A stretch of DNA of 64,000 nucleotides from Jeotgalibacillus aurantiacus. Its GTDB lineage: Bacteria; Bacillota; Bacilli; Bacillales; Jeotgalibacillaceae. Under the pieces are notes generated by a model. It ran no database searches, was not told where the DNA came from, and saw nothing but the letters and a program-made list of their open reading frames with translations. Shown here piece by piece: positions 49,776-59,482 of this stretch; the first letter of the stretch is position 1; each line of letters begins with the position of its first letter. The stretch covers positions 558,001-622,000 of the forward strand of contig NZ_JACNMS010000001.1 of NCBI RefSeq assembly GCF_020595125.1, written 5' to 3'. The position numbers and the translations under genes were made by a program.

Positions 49776-50552
49776 TTATTGAGCCGTATACCCTCCGTCG
49801 AGTGCGACCGCCTGACCTGTGATCCCTTTGGCTTTATCGCTGGCAAGAAACATCGTATAGTCTGCAATTTCCTGAACGTCAAGCAGACGTTTTTGAGGGA
49901 CAAGTGGATAGATGACCTCCTCGAGTACTTTTTCAAGTGAAACCCCTCTATTGGCCGCCAGATCCTCCAGTTGATTGCGTACAAGTGGCGTATCCACATA
50001 TCCAGGACACATCGCATTTACTGTAATGCCATGTGCAGCTCCTTCCAAAGCCGCTACCTTCGTTAAGCCGATCACGCCATGCTTGGCACTGTTGTAGGCA
50101 GCCTTACCTGCAAAACCAACAAGGCCATTGATAGAGGACATATTAATAATACGGCCCCAACCCTGCTTTTTCATAATCGGAAATACGTGCTTTGTAGCAA
50201 CAAATGGAGCTGTCAGCATGATATTCGTCAACAGCTGAAATTTCTCTGTCGGGAAATCCTCTAAAGAAGAGACATACTGCATGCCGGCATTGTTAATAAG
50301 GACATCCAGACGGCCAAAATGAGAGACCGTTTGATCGATCGTCGTTTTTAACTGCTCCTCTTTCGTTACGTCACACGTTAAACCGATACATTCATACCCT
50401 TGCTGATTTAATTGTTCTGCAGCATCAACCACTGCTTCTTCGTTAATATCCGTTAAAGCGATCTTAGCACCTGCTTTTGCAAATTCAACGGCAATCTCAT
50501 AGCCGATTCCACTTGCAGCACCTGTAATATAAACGACTTTATCCTTCACCAT
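49776..50552 (-). CDS. 3-hydroxybutyrate dehydrogenase
   Basis: A 258-residue SDR. It has YITGAASGIGYEIAVEFAKAG (NAD site), NNAGMQYVSSLEDFPTEKF (about 88-106), the Ser in INMSSINGL (about 140), YNSAKHGVIGLTK (Tyr-x3-Lys, about 153) and NAMCPGYVDTPLV. The NAGMQYVSPIE-like and YVDTPLVRNQ segments are characteristic of D-3-hydroxybutyrate dehydrogenases. It oxidises 3-hydroxybutyrate to acetoacetate, which the CoA transferase in the same operon activates. It follows the GntP permease by 18 bp. Confidence 0.88.
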   Translation of the reverse strand: MVKDKVVYITGAASGIGYEIAVEFAKAGAKIALTDINEEAVVDAAEQLNQQGYECIGLTCDVTKEEQLKTTIDQTVSHFGRLDVLINNAGMQYVSSLEDFPTEKFQLLTNIMLTAPFVATKHVFPIMKKQGWGRIINMSSINGLVGFAGKAAYNSAKHGVIGLTKVAALEGAAHGITVNAMCPGYVDTPLVRNQLEDLAANRGVSLEKVLEEVIYPLVPQKRLLDVQEIADYTMFLASDKAKGITGQAVALDGGYTAQ

Positions 50553-50570
50553 GACGATCCCTCCAAACTG

Positions 50571-51890
50571 TTAAATCCCAAATCCAAGTGAAAATAATGC
50601 AATGGCAACAGCAAGACCGATTAACGGTACAATTACGGTTACGGCAGCCACTGGTCCGTAAGCATCCTTATGGGTCTCTCCACAGATTCCGCGGATCGTT
50701 GTGACCACATATCCATTGTGCGGAAGCGAATCAAGCGCACCTGATGAAATCGCCACCGTTCTGTGAAGCGCTTCCTGATTCACACCTGCATCAATATAGC
50801 CTGGCGCAAGCAGTGGCAGGGCAATCGTCTGTCCGCCTGAGGCTGAACCGGTCATCCCCGCAATCACACTGACCGCAATCGCCCCACCAATCAGCGGACT
50901 CCCAGGAATACTCGCCATCGCATCAACAGCTACATTAAAGGCTGGAACGGCTTTCGCCACGCCGCCAAAACCAACAACTGCTGCCGTGTTACCAATGGCA
51001 ATTAATGCACCAATCGTTCCATCTGATAAAGCCTTACTGAAGTCGTTAAAATAACGGCGATTTAATACGTAAGTTGTAATAACACCGCCTAATAAAGCGA
51101 TAATCAGCGCAGATGTACCAAGGTCGTGGTGGAAAATAAAGCTGATCGCAAGTACAACAATCAATGGGATCAGACCCATCCACGGGTTCGGCAAATCGCG
51201 CTCAAGTGAGGTTGGATCATTTTCACGCGCTTCAAACCGCTCTCCTTTGCCAACCGCTTTATTGATCATACGTTTCAACCACCAATAACCTAAAATCATC
51301 ATTAAAATAGCCACTAGAAGACTGACTTCCCAGCCTGCATAAGGCGTTGTATCAAGATAATCCATCGGAATCCAGTTTTGAATCTCAGGTGATCCTGCTG
51401 AGGTCATCGTGAATGTTACTGATCCGAATGCCAGTGCCGCCGGAATAAATCGTCGTGGCAGATCAGCCTGTTTAAATAAACTTAGAGCCATCGGATAAAC
51501 GGAGAATGCTACAACAAACAAACTGACTCCGCCGTACGTTAACACGGCACAGGCGATGACAATCGCAAGGACCGCATACTTTAATCCAAATGCATTCACA
51601 AGCGCTTTCGATACACTGTCTGCAGCGCCGCTGTCCTCCATTACCTTTCCGAAAATAGCCCCTAAAAGAAACATCGGAAACCACGACATAATAAAGCTCG
51701 TAAAGCCACCCATATAGCTCGTTAAAAAGTTGACGCCGCCTTCTTCCACCAGCTGCGGAAATAACGGCAACCCGCTCATCAGCGCGACAAACAGCGCACA
51801 TAACGGCGCAGCGACTAATAAGTTCATCCCCTTCATGGTGAAATAAATCAGCAGTCCCAATCCCGCAATTAACCCAATCATACTAAGCAT
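50571..51890 (-). CDS. GntP-family permease, probable 3-hydroxybutyrate transporter
   Basis: A 439-residue membrane protein of the GntP/ion-transporter superfamily with about 12 helices. Conserved regions are FGKVMEDSGAADSVSKALV (about 85-103), GMTGSASGGQTIALPLLAPGYI (about 345-366) and SSGALDSLPHNGYVVTTI (about 380-397). The position between a CoA transferase and a 3-hydroxybutyrate dehydrogenase points to uptake of 3-hydroxybutyrate rather than gluconate. AGGGGGAAC precedes the ATG. Confidence 0.85.
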   Translation of the reverse strand: MLSMIGLIAGLGLLIYFTMKGMNLLVAAPLCALFVALMSGLPLFPQLVEEGGVNFLTSYMGGFTSFIMSWFPMFLLGAIFGKVMEDSGAADSVSKALVNAFGLKYAVLAIVIACAVLTYGGVSLFVVAFSVYPMALSLFKQADLPRRFIPAALAFGSVTFTMTSAGSPEIQNWIPMDYLDTTPYAGWEVSLLVAILMMILGYWWLKRMINKAVGKGERFEARENDPTSLERDLPNPWMGLIPLIVVLAISFIFHHDLGTSALIIALLGGVITTYVLNRRYFNDFSKALSDGTIGALIAIGNTAAVVGFGGVAKAVPAFNVAVDAMASIPGSPLIGGAIAVSVIAGMTGSASGGQTIALPLLAPGYIDAGVNQEALHRTVAISSGALDSLPHNGYVVTTIRGICGETHKDAYGPVAAVTVIVPLIGLAVAIALFSLGFGI

Positions 51891-51915
51891 GTTCGTTCCC
51901 CCTTGTCCGTTTCAA

Positions 51916-52590
51916 TCAATAAGCGTTCTCTTTAAAATCAGCATGCAGCTGTAAAGGAGCTTCAGTTGAGGACTTTACCTCCTCAGCTGACCATCCCTCA
52001 GCTGTTTCGATTAACACCAGTCCACCTTCTGTTACGTCCATCACCGCACGCTCTGTAATAATCCTGTTCACGACGCCTTTACCTGTGAGAGGCAGCGTGC
52101 ACTCTTTTAAAATTTTGGATTCTCCCGCTTTGTTTACGTGCTCCATAATAACAACCGTCTTTCTTGCACCGTGAACGAGGTCCATGGCGCCTCCCATTCC
52201 CTTAATCATCTTACCCGGGATCATCCAGTTTGCGAGATCTCCGTTTTCAGCAACTTCCATTCCGCCTAAAATGGCAATATCAATATGACCCCCGCGGATC
52301 ATGGCAAAGGATTCGGCACTGTCAAAATAAGAGGCTCCTTTAATCGCTGTTACCGTTTCTTTTCCCGCATTAATCAGATCCGGATCAAGTTCAGTTTCAG
52401 TCGGATACGCGCCGATTCCCAGCAGTCCGTTTTCAGATTGCAGCACAACCTGTTTATGGTCTGAAATATAATTCGCAATCAATGTTGGCATGCCAATGCC
52501 GAGATTGACGTAAAATCCGTCCTGTATTTCCTGTTCCGCTCTGCGGGCAATTTTCTCACGCACCGCTTTTTTATCTAATTCTACAGCCAT
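51916..52590 (-). CDS. scoB: 3-oxoacid CoA-transferase subunit B
   Basis: A 224-residue CoA transferase beta subunit. It contains [15 protein letters not shown] (about 29-43) and the catalytic SENGLLGIG motif (Glu near 54), then [45 protein letters not shown]. With ScoA it transfers CoA from succinyl-CoA to acetoacetate. TAGGAGG precedes the ATG; scoA lies 12 bp upstream. Confidence 0.93.
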   Translation of the reverse strand: MAVELDKKAVREKIARRAEQEIQDGFYVNLGIGMPTLIANYISDHKQVVLQSENGLLGIGAYPTETELDPDLINAGKETVTAIKGASYFDSAESFAMIRGGHIDIAILGGMEVAENGDLANWMIPGKMIKGMGGAMDLVHGARKTVVIMEHVNKAGESKILKECTLPLTGKGVVNRIITERAVMDVTEGGLVLIETAEGWSAEEVKSSTEAPLQLHADFKENAY

Positions 52591-52602
52591 GTATGGATCC
52601 TC

Positions 52603-53295
52603 CTATCCCTGACGTGTGGTTATACGTTCAATTCGTTTTTCCTGATCTCCCTGAATCAGCCCCTGCACATAAATACCGGGCGAATGAATGCGATCCGGAT
52701 CGATCTGTCCTGTCTCTACAAGCTCTTCCACTTCAGCAATCGTGACCTTCCCGGCCGCTGCAATCATCGGATTAAAGTTACGTGCAGTCTTGTTATAGAC
52801 CAGGTTCCCCGCATGATCCGCTTTTGCTGCTCTGACAAAGCTGAAGTCAGCTGTCAACGCTTCTTCGAGTACATATTCCTTACCGTTGAAGCTCCTGATC
52901 TCTTTACCTTCTGCTACAGGCGTTCCTACACCAGCAGGAGTGAAAAAGGCTGGAATGCCCGCTCCGCCTGCACGGATTTTTTCAGCGAGAGTACCCTGAG
53001 GTGTCAGCTCAACCTCCAATTCTCCTGAAAGCACCTGACGCTCAAACTCTTTGTTTTCACCAACATAGGATCCAATCATTTTTTTAATCTGCTTGTTTTT
53101 CAACAAAAGACCGAGACCCCAGTCATCCACACCACAGTTGTTAGAGATCACTGTTAAGTTCTTCACGCCCGATCGCTGCAGTGCCAGAATCAGATTTTCC
53201 GGAATACCCACGAGTCCGAACCCTCCCACCATAATGGTTGCACCGTCTTTCACTTCTTTTACAGCTTCATCAAAATCATGATAAATCGGTTTCAT
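52603..53295 (-). CDS. scoA: 3-oxoacid CoA-transferase subunit A
   Basis: A 230-residue CoA transferase alpha subunit, with [21 protein letters not shown] (about 15-35), [14 protein letters not shown] (about 53), and [23 protein letters not shown] (about 110-132). The start at 53295 has AAAAGGGGCGG; a longer open frame to 53406 is not conserved. It is the first gene of the leftward ketone-body operon scoA-scoB-permease-dehydrogenase and is divergent from a LysR gene. A cre-like site lies 16 bp upstream of the start. Confidence 0.93.
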   Translation of the reverse strand: MKPIYHDFDEAVKEVKDGATIMVGGFGLVGIPENLILALQRSGVKNLTVISNNCGVDDWGLGLLLKNKQIKKMIGSYVGENKEFERQVLSGELEVELTPQGTLAEKIRAGGAGIPAFFTPAGVGTPVAEGKEIRSFNGKEYVLEEALTADFSFVRAAKADHAGNLVYNKTARNFNPMIAAAGKVTIAEVEELVETGQIDPDRIHSPGIYVQGLIQGDQEKRIERITTRQG

Positions 53296-53310
53296 ATGAT
53301 CCGCCCCTTT

Positions 53311-53324
53311 TGCAAACGCTTTCT
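53311..53324. promoter_or_regulatory. Catabolite-responsive element-like site before scoA
   Basis: TGCAAACGCTTTCT differs at one base from the site before the pullulanase gene (TGCAAACGCTTTCA). The position just before scoA suggests repression by CcpA when glucose is present. Confidence 0.6.
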
Positions 53325-53462
53325 TTTTGATGTAAACAAAAAGCCACATGAATTGTGGCAAAATTATGACGTTTTTACGTTTTTCAGTGTACCTTGTCTT
53401 TTTCAATAGGTAAAATGAATAATAATTATAATACTCATAGATAAAAGTTATAGGAGGTTCGT

Positions 53463-54347
53463 ATGGATATCCGTCAGCTACAATATTTCAGTGAAGTTGC
53501 AAAGCAGCGAAGCTTTACTAAAGCAGCCAGACAGCTTCACGTCACACAGCCTACACTGAGTAAAATGGTCAAAAATTTAGAGGATGAACTTGAAGTAACA
53601 TTGATAGACCGTACAGCTAGAAACATTTCACTGACAGATGCCGGTGAGATTGTTTTTGAACAGGCACAAAAAGTGATCAACAGCATTGAGGACCTTTCTG
53701 TTTCTTTGTATGACACGATGAATGTAAAAAAAGGAAAAATCACCATCGGCCTTCCTCCTGTGATCAGCACTCTGTTCTTTCCAAGGATCATTGCTGAATG
53801 CCAAAAACGATTCCCGGAGGTGACGATTTCACTGATAGAAGTAGGTGCTCAAAAGGTGGAACAGAAAGTACTAGAAGGTGAAGTGGATTTCGGCTTTGTA
53901 CTGCTGCCTGTTGATGAGGAAAGATTTGATGTCATTGAATTTGTTCACCAGGAAATTAAACTGCTTGTTCACAAGTCCCATCCCCTTGCAGACCGCGAGC
54001 AGATTGACCTGATTGAATTGAAAGAGGATGCTTTTCTGTTGTTAAGCAAGGAATTTACTTTGAACAGCCGGACGATTGAGGTTTGTATTAACGCAGGTTT
54101 CACACCAAAGATTGCTTACGAAAGCTCACAGTGGGATTTTATCGTCGGGATGGTTTCAAAGAATCTCGGAGTCACCCTGATGCCGGAGCAAATCGGCCGA
54201 CGCGTCACAGACCCCGACGTCAGAATGATTCATCTTTCAAAACCATTCCCCTGGGTGCTCGGCATGATCCTCGCAAAAAACCGTTATGTCACTTATGCAG
54301 GAAAGGAATTTATTAAGACAGTGAAGGAATTGCATGAGGGCTGGTGA
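53463..54347 (+). CDS. LysR-family regulator of the ketone-body operon
   Basis: A 294-residue LysR protein. The winged helix is at about 1-60 ([43 protein letters not shown]), and the substrate-binding domain starts at about 90 ([20 protein letters not shown]). It resembles CidR/YwbI-type regulators. It is divergent from scoA across 167 bp, the usual setting for a LysR activator of its neighbour; 3-hydroxybutyrate or acetoacetate would be a logical inducer, which is inference. AGGAGG precedes the ATG. Confidence 0.9.
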   Translation: MDIRQLQYFSEVAKQRSFTKAARQLHVTQPTLSKMVKNLEDELEVTLIDRTARNISLTDAGEIVFEQAQKVINSIEDLSVSLYDTMNVKKGKITIGLPPVISTLFFPRIIAECQKRFPEVTISLIEVGAQKVEQKVLEGEVDFGFVLLPVDEERFDVIEFVHQEIKLLVHKSHPLADREQIDLIELKEDAFLLLSKEFTLNSRTIEVCINAGFTPKIAYESSQWDFIVGMVSKNLGVTLMPEQIGRRVTDPDVRMIHLSKPFPWVLGMILAKNRYVTYAGKEFIKTVKELHEGW

Positions 54348-54415
54348 TGAATTCCAATTTAATAACATTTAACCCACTAAATAAAATTATAGTTCATTAG
54401 ACTTATATTTCACCG

Positions 54416-54458
54416 CAAAAAGAGGGACCTGATTAAAGAACCAGATCCCTCTTTTTAT
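54416..54458. terminator. Bidirectional terminator after the LysR gene
   Basis: AAAAAGAGGGA pairs with TCCCTCTTTTT around CCTG...CCAG; T-tracts on both strands serve both convergent genes. Confidence 0.88.
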
Positions 54459-54634
54459 TCTGGATTTCTTTCCTTTAAATATCGATCATATGAATCCTTC
54501 ACTTTATCTTTCGGCTCTTTTTGTTTTATTAATATAATAATCTGCAAGGTTAAGATTATAGAACATGCAATCATTGTGCCAAAAAACATACCTCCAAATG
54601 TAAATATTACAAAAGAAATCAGCATTAACATCAT
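54455..54634 (-). CDS. Small membrane protein, function unknown
   Basis: A 59-residue protein with one or two hydrophobic stretches (LMLISFVIFTFGGMFFGTMIACSIILTLQIIILI, about 2-36) and a highly charged tail (KQKEPKDKVKDSYDRYLKERNPE). I do not recognise it. The start at 54634 has GGAAGGAGGTGGGAGC. The strong ribosome site and terminator support a real gene. Confidence 0.6.
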   Translation of the reverse strand: MMLMLISFVIFTFGGMFFGTMIACSIILTLQIIILIKQKEPKDKVKDSYDRYLKERNPE

Positions 54635-54750
54635 GCTCCCACCTCCTTCCAATTACACTAACATAAATTCTTAATCAACCGAAGCAATGCCTGATGTAAA
54701 TATTCACAAAATTAAAACTAGTCCATTCGGTGTGTTTTGTGCAACTTTTG

Positions 54751-54764
54751 TGCAAACGCTTTCA
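54751..54764. promoter_or_regulatory. Catabolite-responsive element (cre) before the pullulanase gene
   Basis: TGCAAACGCTTTCA fits the CcpA consensus at all but one position. It lies about 60 bp before the pullulanase start, consistent with glucose repression. Confidence 0.75.
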
Positions 54765-54822
54765 CTAATGTTGATTAAACCTTATAATGCTTGTGATACC
54801 AATTTTAAGGAGGTCAAAATCG

Positions 54823-57735
54823 TTGAAAAGTAAAAAGTTTTTAGCAGGCTGGTTAGCGATCATGATGGTGCTTTCTTTATTGCCGATCGTGCAACCGTTT
54901 GCTCCAACAGCTAAAGCAGAGGGCACTACATATTCTACGCTTATTGTGCATTATCAGCAGGACCCTGCCTCAACACTCGACTGGAATATTTGGGCATGGC
55001 CGGAGGGCGGTGACGGAGCTGCCTATGACTTTACCGGTGAGGATGAATTCGGCAAAATCGCCACGATTGATTTTGAAGGCTCACATGAACGCATCGGATT
55101 TATCGTACGGACAGATGCCTGGGAAAAAGACGGTGGTGACCGCTGGGCTGAAGTAGATGCCGGCGTTGCTGAAGTCTGGATTAAGGCTGGGGACGATACG
55201 GTTTATACAGAGCCACCCGATGGTGAATACCGTGAATTTCCTGAATTTAATGAAGTAGATGTTACCCTGCACTATTACCGTTTTGATGGAAACTATGAAG
55301 GCTGGAACCTGTGGGCTTGGCCAAATGGTGCTGACGGTCAGGAAATCGAATTTACAGAGGAAGATGATTTCGGTAAAATAGCGAATTTCACCGTATCAAG
55401 CGATGAGCTGTTTGACCGTGTCGGCTTTATTGTGAAAAAGCGTGAAGGTGATAATGCCTGGGCTGACCAGGAATTTGGCGACCGCTTCATCAGACAGATC
55501 AATGAAGATGGTACGGCTGAAATCTGGATTGTGCAAAGCGATCAGGGCATTTATTATGACACGAAATATATTGATTCAACGCCACGTATTATCAGCGCAG
55601 CGATTGACGGTGTGAACGAAATTACGTTAACGACAAACCTGCCAATCGATACGGCTTCTGAAGATCCTGGCATCCGTTTAACAGGCGGACTGGAAATCGC
55701 AGAGATCCGTCCTTTTGAGGGCGAGGAGCCTGTTACAAATAAAGTAACGATCGAAACGACTGAAGAAATTGACTTAACTAAAACTTATACAATCGAAACG
55801 GATTTCTTTGGAGAAGCAACGATTCAGGTCGGAAAAGTGATTCGAACAGAAGCCTTTGATGAGATGTACTTTTATGAAGGTGACGATTTAGGAAATACGT
55901 ATTCTACGGAAAAAACAGATTTCCGTCTATGGGCACCAACTGCCGGTGAAGCAAAGCTTGTGCTCTATGATGCATGGGATGCAACGTCAGGTGAAGAAAT
56001 AACAATGGAAGCATCTGAAAAAGGTACGTGGACAGCAAGTGTTGAAGGCGACCTTCACAATCAGTTATACACATACAAAGTAAAAATCGGAGACGAATGG
56101 CGCGAAGCCGTTGACCCTTACGTACGCTCCACTTCTGTTAATGGAGACAAAGGAGCTGTCATTGATTTAGACCGCACAAATCCTGAAGGCTGGTCAGAAG
56201 AGCGATTTGCAGCTTCTGAAAATCCTGAGGATGCGATTATTTATGAGCTGCACGTCCGCGACCTTTCCATTCAACCGGAAAGCGGCATTGAAAACAAAGG
56301 TAAGTATCTTGGCGTAGCAGAAAAAGGTACAACCGGCCCTGAAGGTGAATCAACAGGCCTTGACCACATTCTTGACCTTGGCGTTTCACACGTTCAGTTC
56401 CTGCCGATTTATGATTATCGTACAGTAGATGAATCAAAGCTTGATACACCACAGTTTAACTGGGGCTATGATCCAAAGAACTACAACACGCCTGAAGGAT
56501 CTTACTCAACGGATCCTTATAACCCGGAAGTTCGCGTGAAGGAACTGAAAGAAATGATTCAGACGCTTCATGAAGAAGATCTTGGCGTGATCATGGACGT
56601 TGTCTACAACCATATGTACGCTGTAAACGAATCAAACTTTAATCAGCTTGTACCGGGCTATTATTTCCGTTACAACGAGGATGGCTCGCTTGCAAATGGT
56701 ACAGGTGTTGGAAACGATACGGCTTCTGAGCGTAAAATGATGCAGAAGTTTATCGTGGACTCTGTTTCTTACTGGGCTGATGAATATCAGATGGATGGAT
56801 TCCGTTTTGACCTGATGGGCATTCACGATACTGAAACAATGAATCAGGTGCGCGCTGCCCTTGATGAGATTGATCCATCTATCATTGTCCTTGGAGAAGG
56901 CTGGGATTTGAATACGCCACTTGATCCTGACCTGAAAGCAAACCAGAAAAATGCAGAAGATATGGAGCGCGTTGCCCACTTTAACGACACTCTTCGCGAT
57001 GGTGCAAAAGGAAGCGTCTGGGAAGATGCCGATCCAGGATTTATTAATGGTAAACAGGACATGGAAGACATTATGCGCCAGAGTGTAGCAGGCGGTCTTG
57101 CATATGATGACAGCTTTGCGACCTACCGTGATCCGGATCAGGTTGTTCAGTATGTTGAAGCACACGATAACCTGACACTCTGGGATAAACTCGAAAAAAC
57201 AAATCCTGATGCAACTGAAGAAGAAATGAAATCAATGCACAAGCTTGGTTCATCAATCGTCCTGACTTCTCAGGGAATCTCCTTTATCCATGCCGGACAG
57301 GAGTTCATGAGAACAAAAGGCGGCGATCATAACAGCTATCAGTCCCCTGATTCTGTGAACCAGCTTGACTGGGCGCGCCGCGCAACATTTGATGACGAAG
57401 TCGATTACATGACGGGTCTGATTAAGCTTCGCAACCAGTATGATGCATTCCGCCTGACAGACGCAGAAGCGATTGAAGAGCGTCTGACATTTGCTGAATC
57501 GCCAGAAAACACAGTTGCCTATACACTCCAGGAAAAGAAAAACCGTCACCTGTTTGTTGTGCATAATGCAAACAAAGAGGCAGTAACGGTTGATCTTCCT
57601 GGTAAAGGGATCTGGAAAGTGCTTGTCAACAGTGAAAAAGCCGGTACAAAGGTTCTTTCAGTGAAGCACGGTGATAAAATTCAGGTAGAAGGCTTGAGCA
57701 GCATGGTGTTATTGAAGGATGGAAAACTGAAGTAA
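54823..57735 (+). CDS. pulA: Secreted type I pullulanase
   Basis: A 970-residue exported enzyme cleaving alpha-1,6 links in pullulan and starch. Residues about 1-35 are a Sec signal (hydrophobic LAGWLAIMMVLSLLPIVQPF, cleavage near AKA). Two CBM41/PUD starch-binding domains follow (about 37-145 and 145-250), each with DWNIWAWPEGGDG or GWNLWAWPNGADG. A linker, CBM48 (about 360-450) and a GH13 catalytic domain complete it: VMDVVYNHMY, GFRFDLMGIH (nucleophile), GEGWDL (acid) and YVEAHDNLTLWDK. The start is TTG at 54823 with AAGGAGG; upstream codons are not signal-like. A cre site precedes it. Confidence 0.92.
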   Translation: MKSKKFLAGWLAIMMVLSLLPIVQPFAPTAKAEGTTYSTLIVHYQQDPASTLDWNIWAWPEGGDGAAYDFTGEDEFGKIATIDFEGSHERIGFIVRTDAWEKDGGDRWAEVDAGVAEVWIKAGDDTVYTEPPDGEYREFPEFNEVDVTLHYYRFDGNYEGWNLWAWPNGADGQEIEFTEEDDFGKIANFTVSSDELFDRVGFIVKKREGDNAWADQEFGDRFIRQINEDGTAEIWIVQSDQGIYYDTKYIDSTPRIISAAIDGVNEITLTTNLPIDTASEDPGIRLTGGLEIAEIRPFEGEEPVTNKVTIETTEEIDLTKTYTIETDFFGEATIQVGKVIRTEAFDEMYFYEGDDLGNTYSTEKTDFRLWAPTAGEAKLVLYDAWDATSGEEITMEASEKGTWTASVEGDLHNQLYTYKVKIGDEWREAVDPYVRSTSVNGDKGAVIDLDRTNPEGWSEERFAASENPEDAIIYELHVRDLSIQPESGIENKGKYLGVAEKGTTGPEGESTGLDHILDLGVSHVQFLPIYDYRTVDESKLDTPQFNWGYDPKNYNTPEGSYSTDPYNPEVRVKELKEMIQTLHEEDLGVIMDVVYNHMYAVNESNFNQLVPGYYFRYNEDGSLANGTGVGNDTASERKMMQKFIVDSVSYWADEYQMDGFRFDLMGIHDTETMNQVRAALDEIDPSIIVLGEGWDLNTPLDPDLKANQKNAEDMERVAHFNDTLRDGAKGSVWEDADPGFINGKQDMEDIMRQSVAGGLAYDDSFATYRDPDQVVQYVEAHDNLTLWDKLEKTNPDATEEEMKSMHKLGSSIVLTSQGISFIHAGQEFMRTKGGDHNSYQSPDSVNQLDWARRATFDDEVDYMTGLIKLRNQYDAFRLTDAEAIEERLTFAESPENTVAYTLQEKKNRHLFVVHNANKEAVTVDLPGKGIWKVLVNSEKAGTKVLSVKHGDKIQVEGLSSMVLLKDGKLK

Positions 57736-57744
57736 TGTTTTGAT

Positions 57745-57775
57745 GCCGGAATGACTTGTTCATTCCGGTATTTTT
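57745..57775 (+). terminator. Terminator of pulA
   Basis: CCGGAATGA pairs with TCATTCCGG, followed by TATTTTT. Confidence 0.9.
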
Positions 57776-57819
57776 GTGGAGAATAGCGGGCGATGGCGTA
57801 GGACTTAATGCCTTATTTT

Positions 57820-57929
57820 GCGAACCAGCCTCGACATTTTGCGAACAAAGGTGAAAATCTTTTGAACGTCCGTCAATATTCTACGAACCTTCTATAAAAT
57901 ATTGCGAACCTCCGGACAAATCTTATGAA
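57820..57929. repeat. Phased six-core array, GCGAACC family
   Basis: GCGAA-type cores start at 57820, 57841, 57862, 57883, 57904 and 57925, exactly 21 bp apart. The best units read TATTTTGCGAACC and AATATTGCGAACC; the variable base positions give TTGAA, ACGAA and ATGAA. It lies between the pulA terminator and the lactate dehydrogenase gene. Confidence 0.88.
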
Positions 57930-57961
57930 CCTCACCCGCCCCGTAACCTTACATTCTTTGA

Positions 57962-58975
<1,014 letters not shown>

Positions 58976-58984
58976 ATAATTTGG

Positions 58985-59026
58985 ACAGGTGAAAGAGTCA
59001 ATGTTGGCTTTATCACCTGTTTTTGT
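58985..59026 (+). terminator. Terminator of ldh
   Basis: ACAGGTGA pairs with TCACCTGT around a 20-nt loop that itself holds partly complementary arms, followed by TTTTG. Confidence 0.8.
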
Positions 59027-59097
59027 TTTGGTAGTTTGCCGCAGCATCCTGAGGATCTTTTTTTCGGTGCAAATAGTAGGTATATTCTCACTATCCG

Positions 59098-59207
59098 GCG
59101 AAACTGAGCTTAAATCTTGCGAAAGACTCACAACATTCTGCGAAACAGTCCGCATATTTTACGAACCTTACCCCAAATCTTATGAACCACCCGCAATATT
59201 CTGCGAA
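59098..59207. repeat. Phased six-core array, GCGAA family, first block
   Basis: Cores start at 59098, 59119, 59140, 59161, 59182 and 59203, exactly 21 bp apart. Units read AAATCTTGCGAAA, ACATTCTGCGAAA and CATATTTTACGAACC. It lies between the ldh terminator and a second block of the same kind. Confidence 0.9.
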
Positions 59208-59320
59208 CCCTCTTCCCCCTGTTTGCCGCGGAACCGGAATCGTTACAACCTCACTCTGCTCCGCGTCATCCTTATTGAACTTCCATCCGGATCACGTGGT
59301 GAGTATATCGTCACAACCCT

Positions 59321-59430
59321 GCGAAATATAGCTGACATTTTACGAACGAGGACGAATATCCTTTGAAACAGCCTGCATATGTTGCGAACCTCCAGCCAAA
59401 TCTTACGAACCACGGGCATCATTCTGCGAA
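59321..59430. repeat. Phased six-core array, GCGAA family, second block
   Basis: Cores start at 59321, 59342, 59363, 59384, 59405 and 59426, exactly 21 bp apart. It is not in phase with the first block (118 bp between nearest cores). The 59208-59320 stretch between them holds only loose matches. The array ends at the ABC exporter terminator. Confidence 0.9.
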
Positions 59431-59438
59431 CCTCCACA

Positions 59439-59474
59439 CAAAAAACGACCGAAGCCCAGCTCCGGTCGTTTTCT
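59439..59474 (-). terminator. Terminator of the ABC exporter gene
   Basis: On the minus strand AAAACGACCGGAGC pairs with CTTCGGTCGTTTT, followed by TTTTGTG. Confidence 0.85.
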
Positions 59475-59482
59475 CATCTTTT

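Noticed and set aside
56632-57165. A 177-codon open frame antisense to pulA
   Set aside because: It lies inside the conserved GH13 domain on the other strand and has no supporting site or homology.
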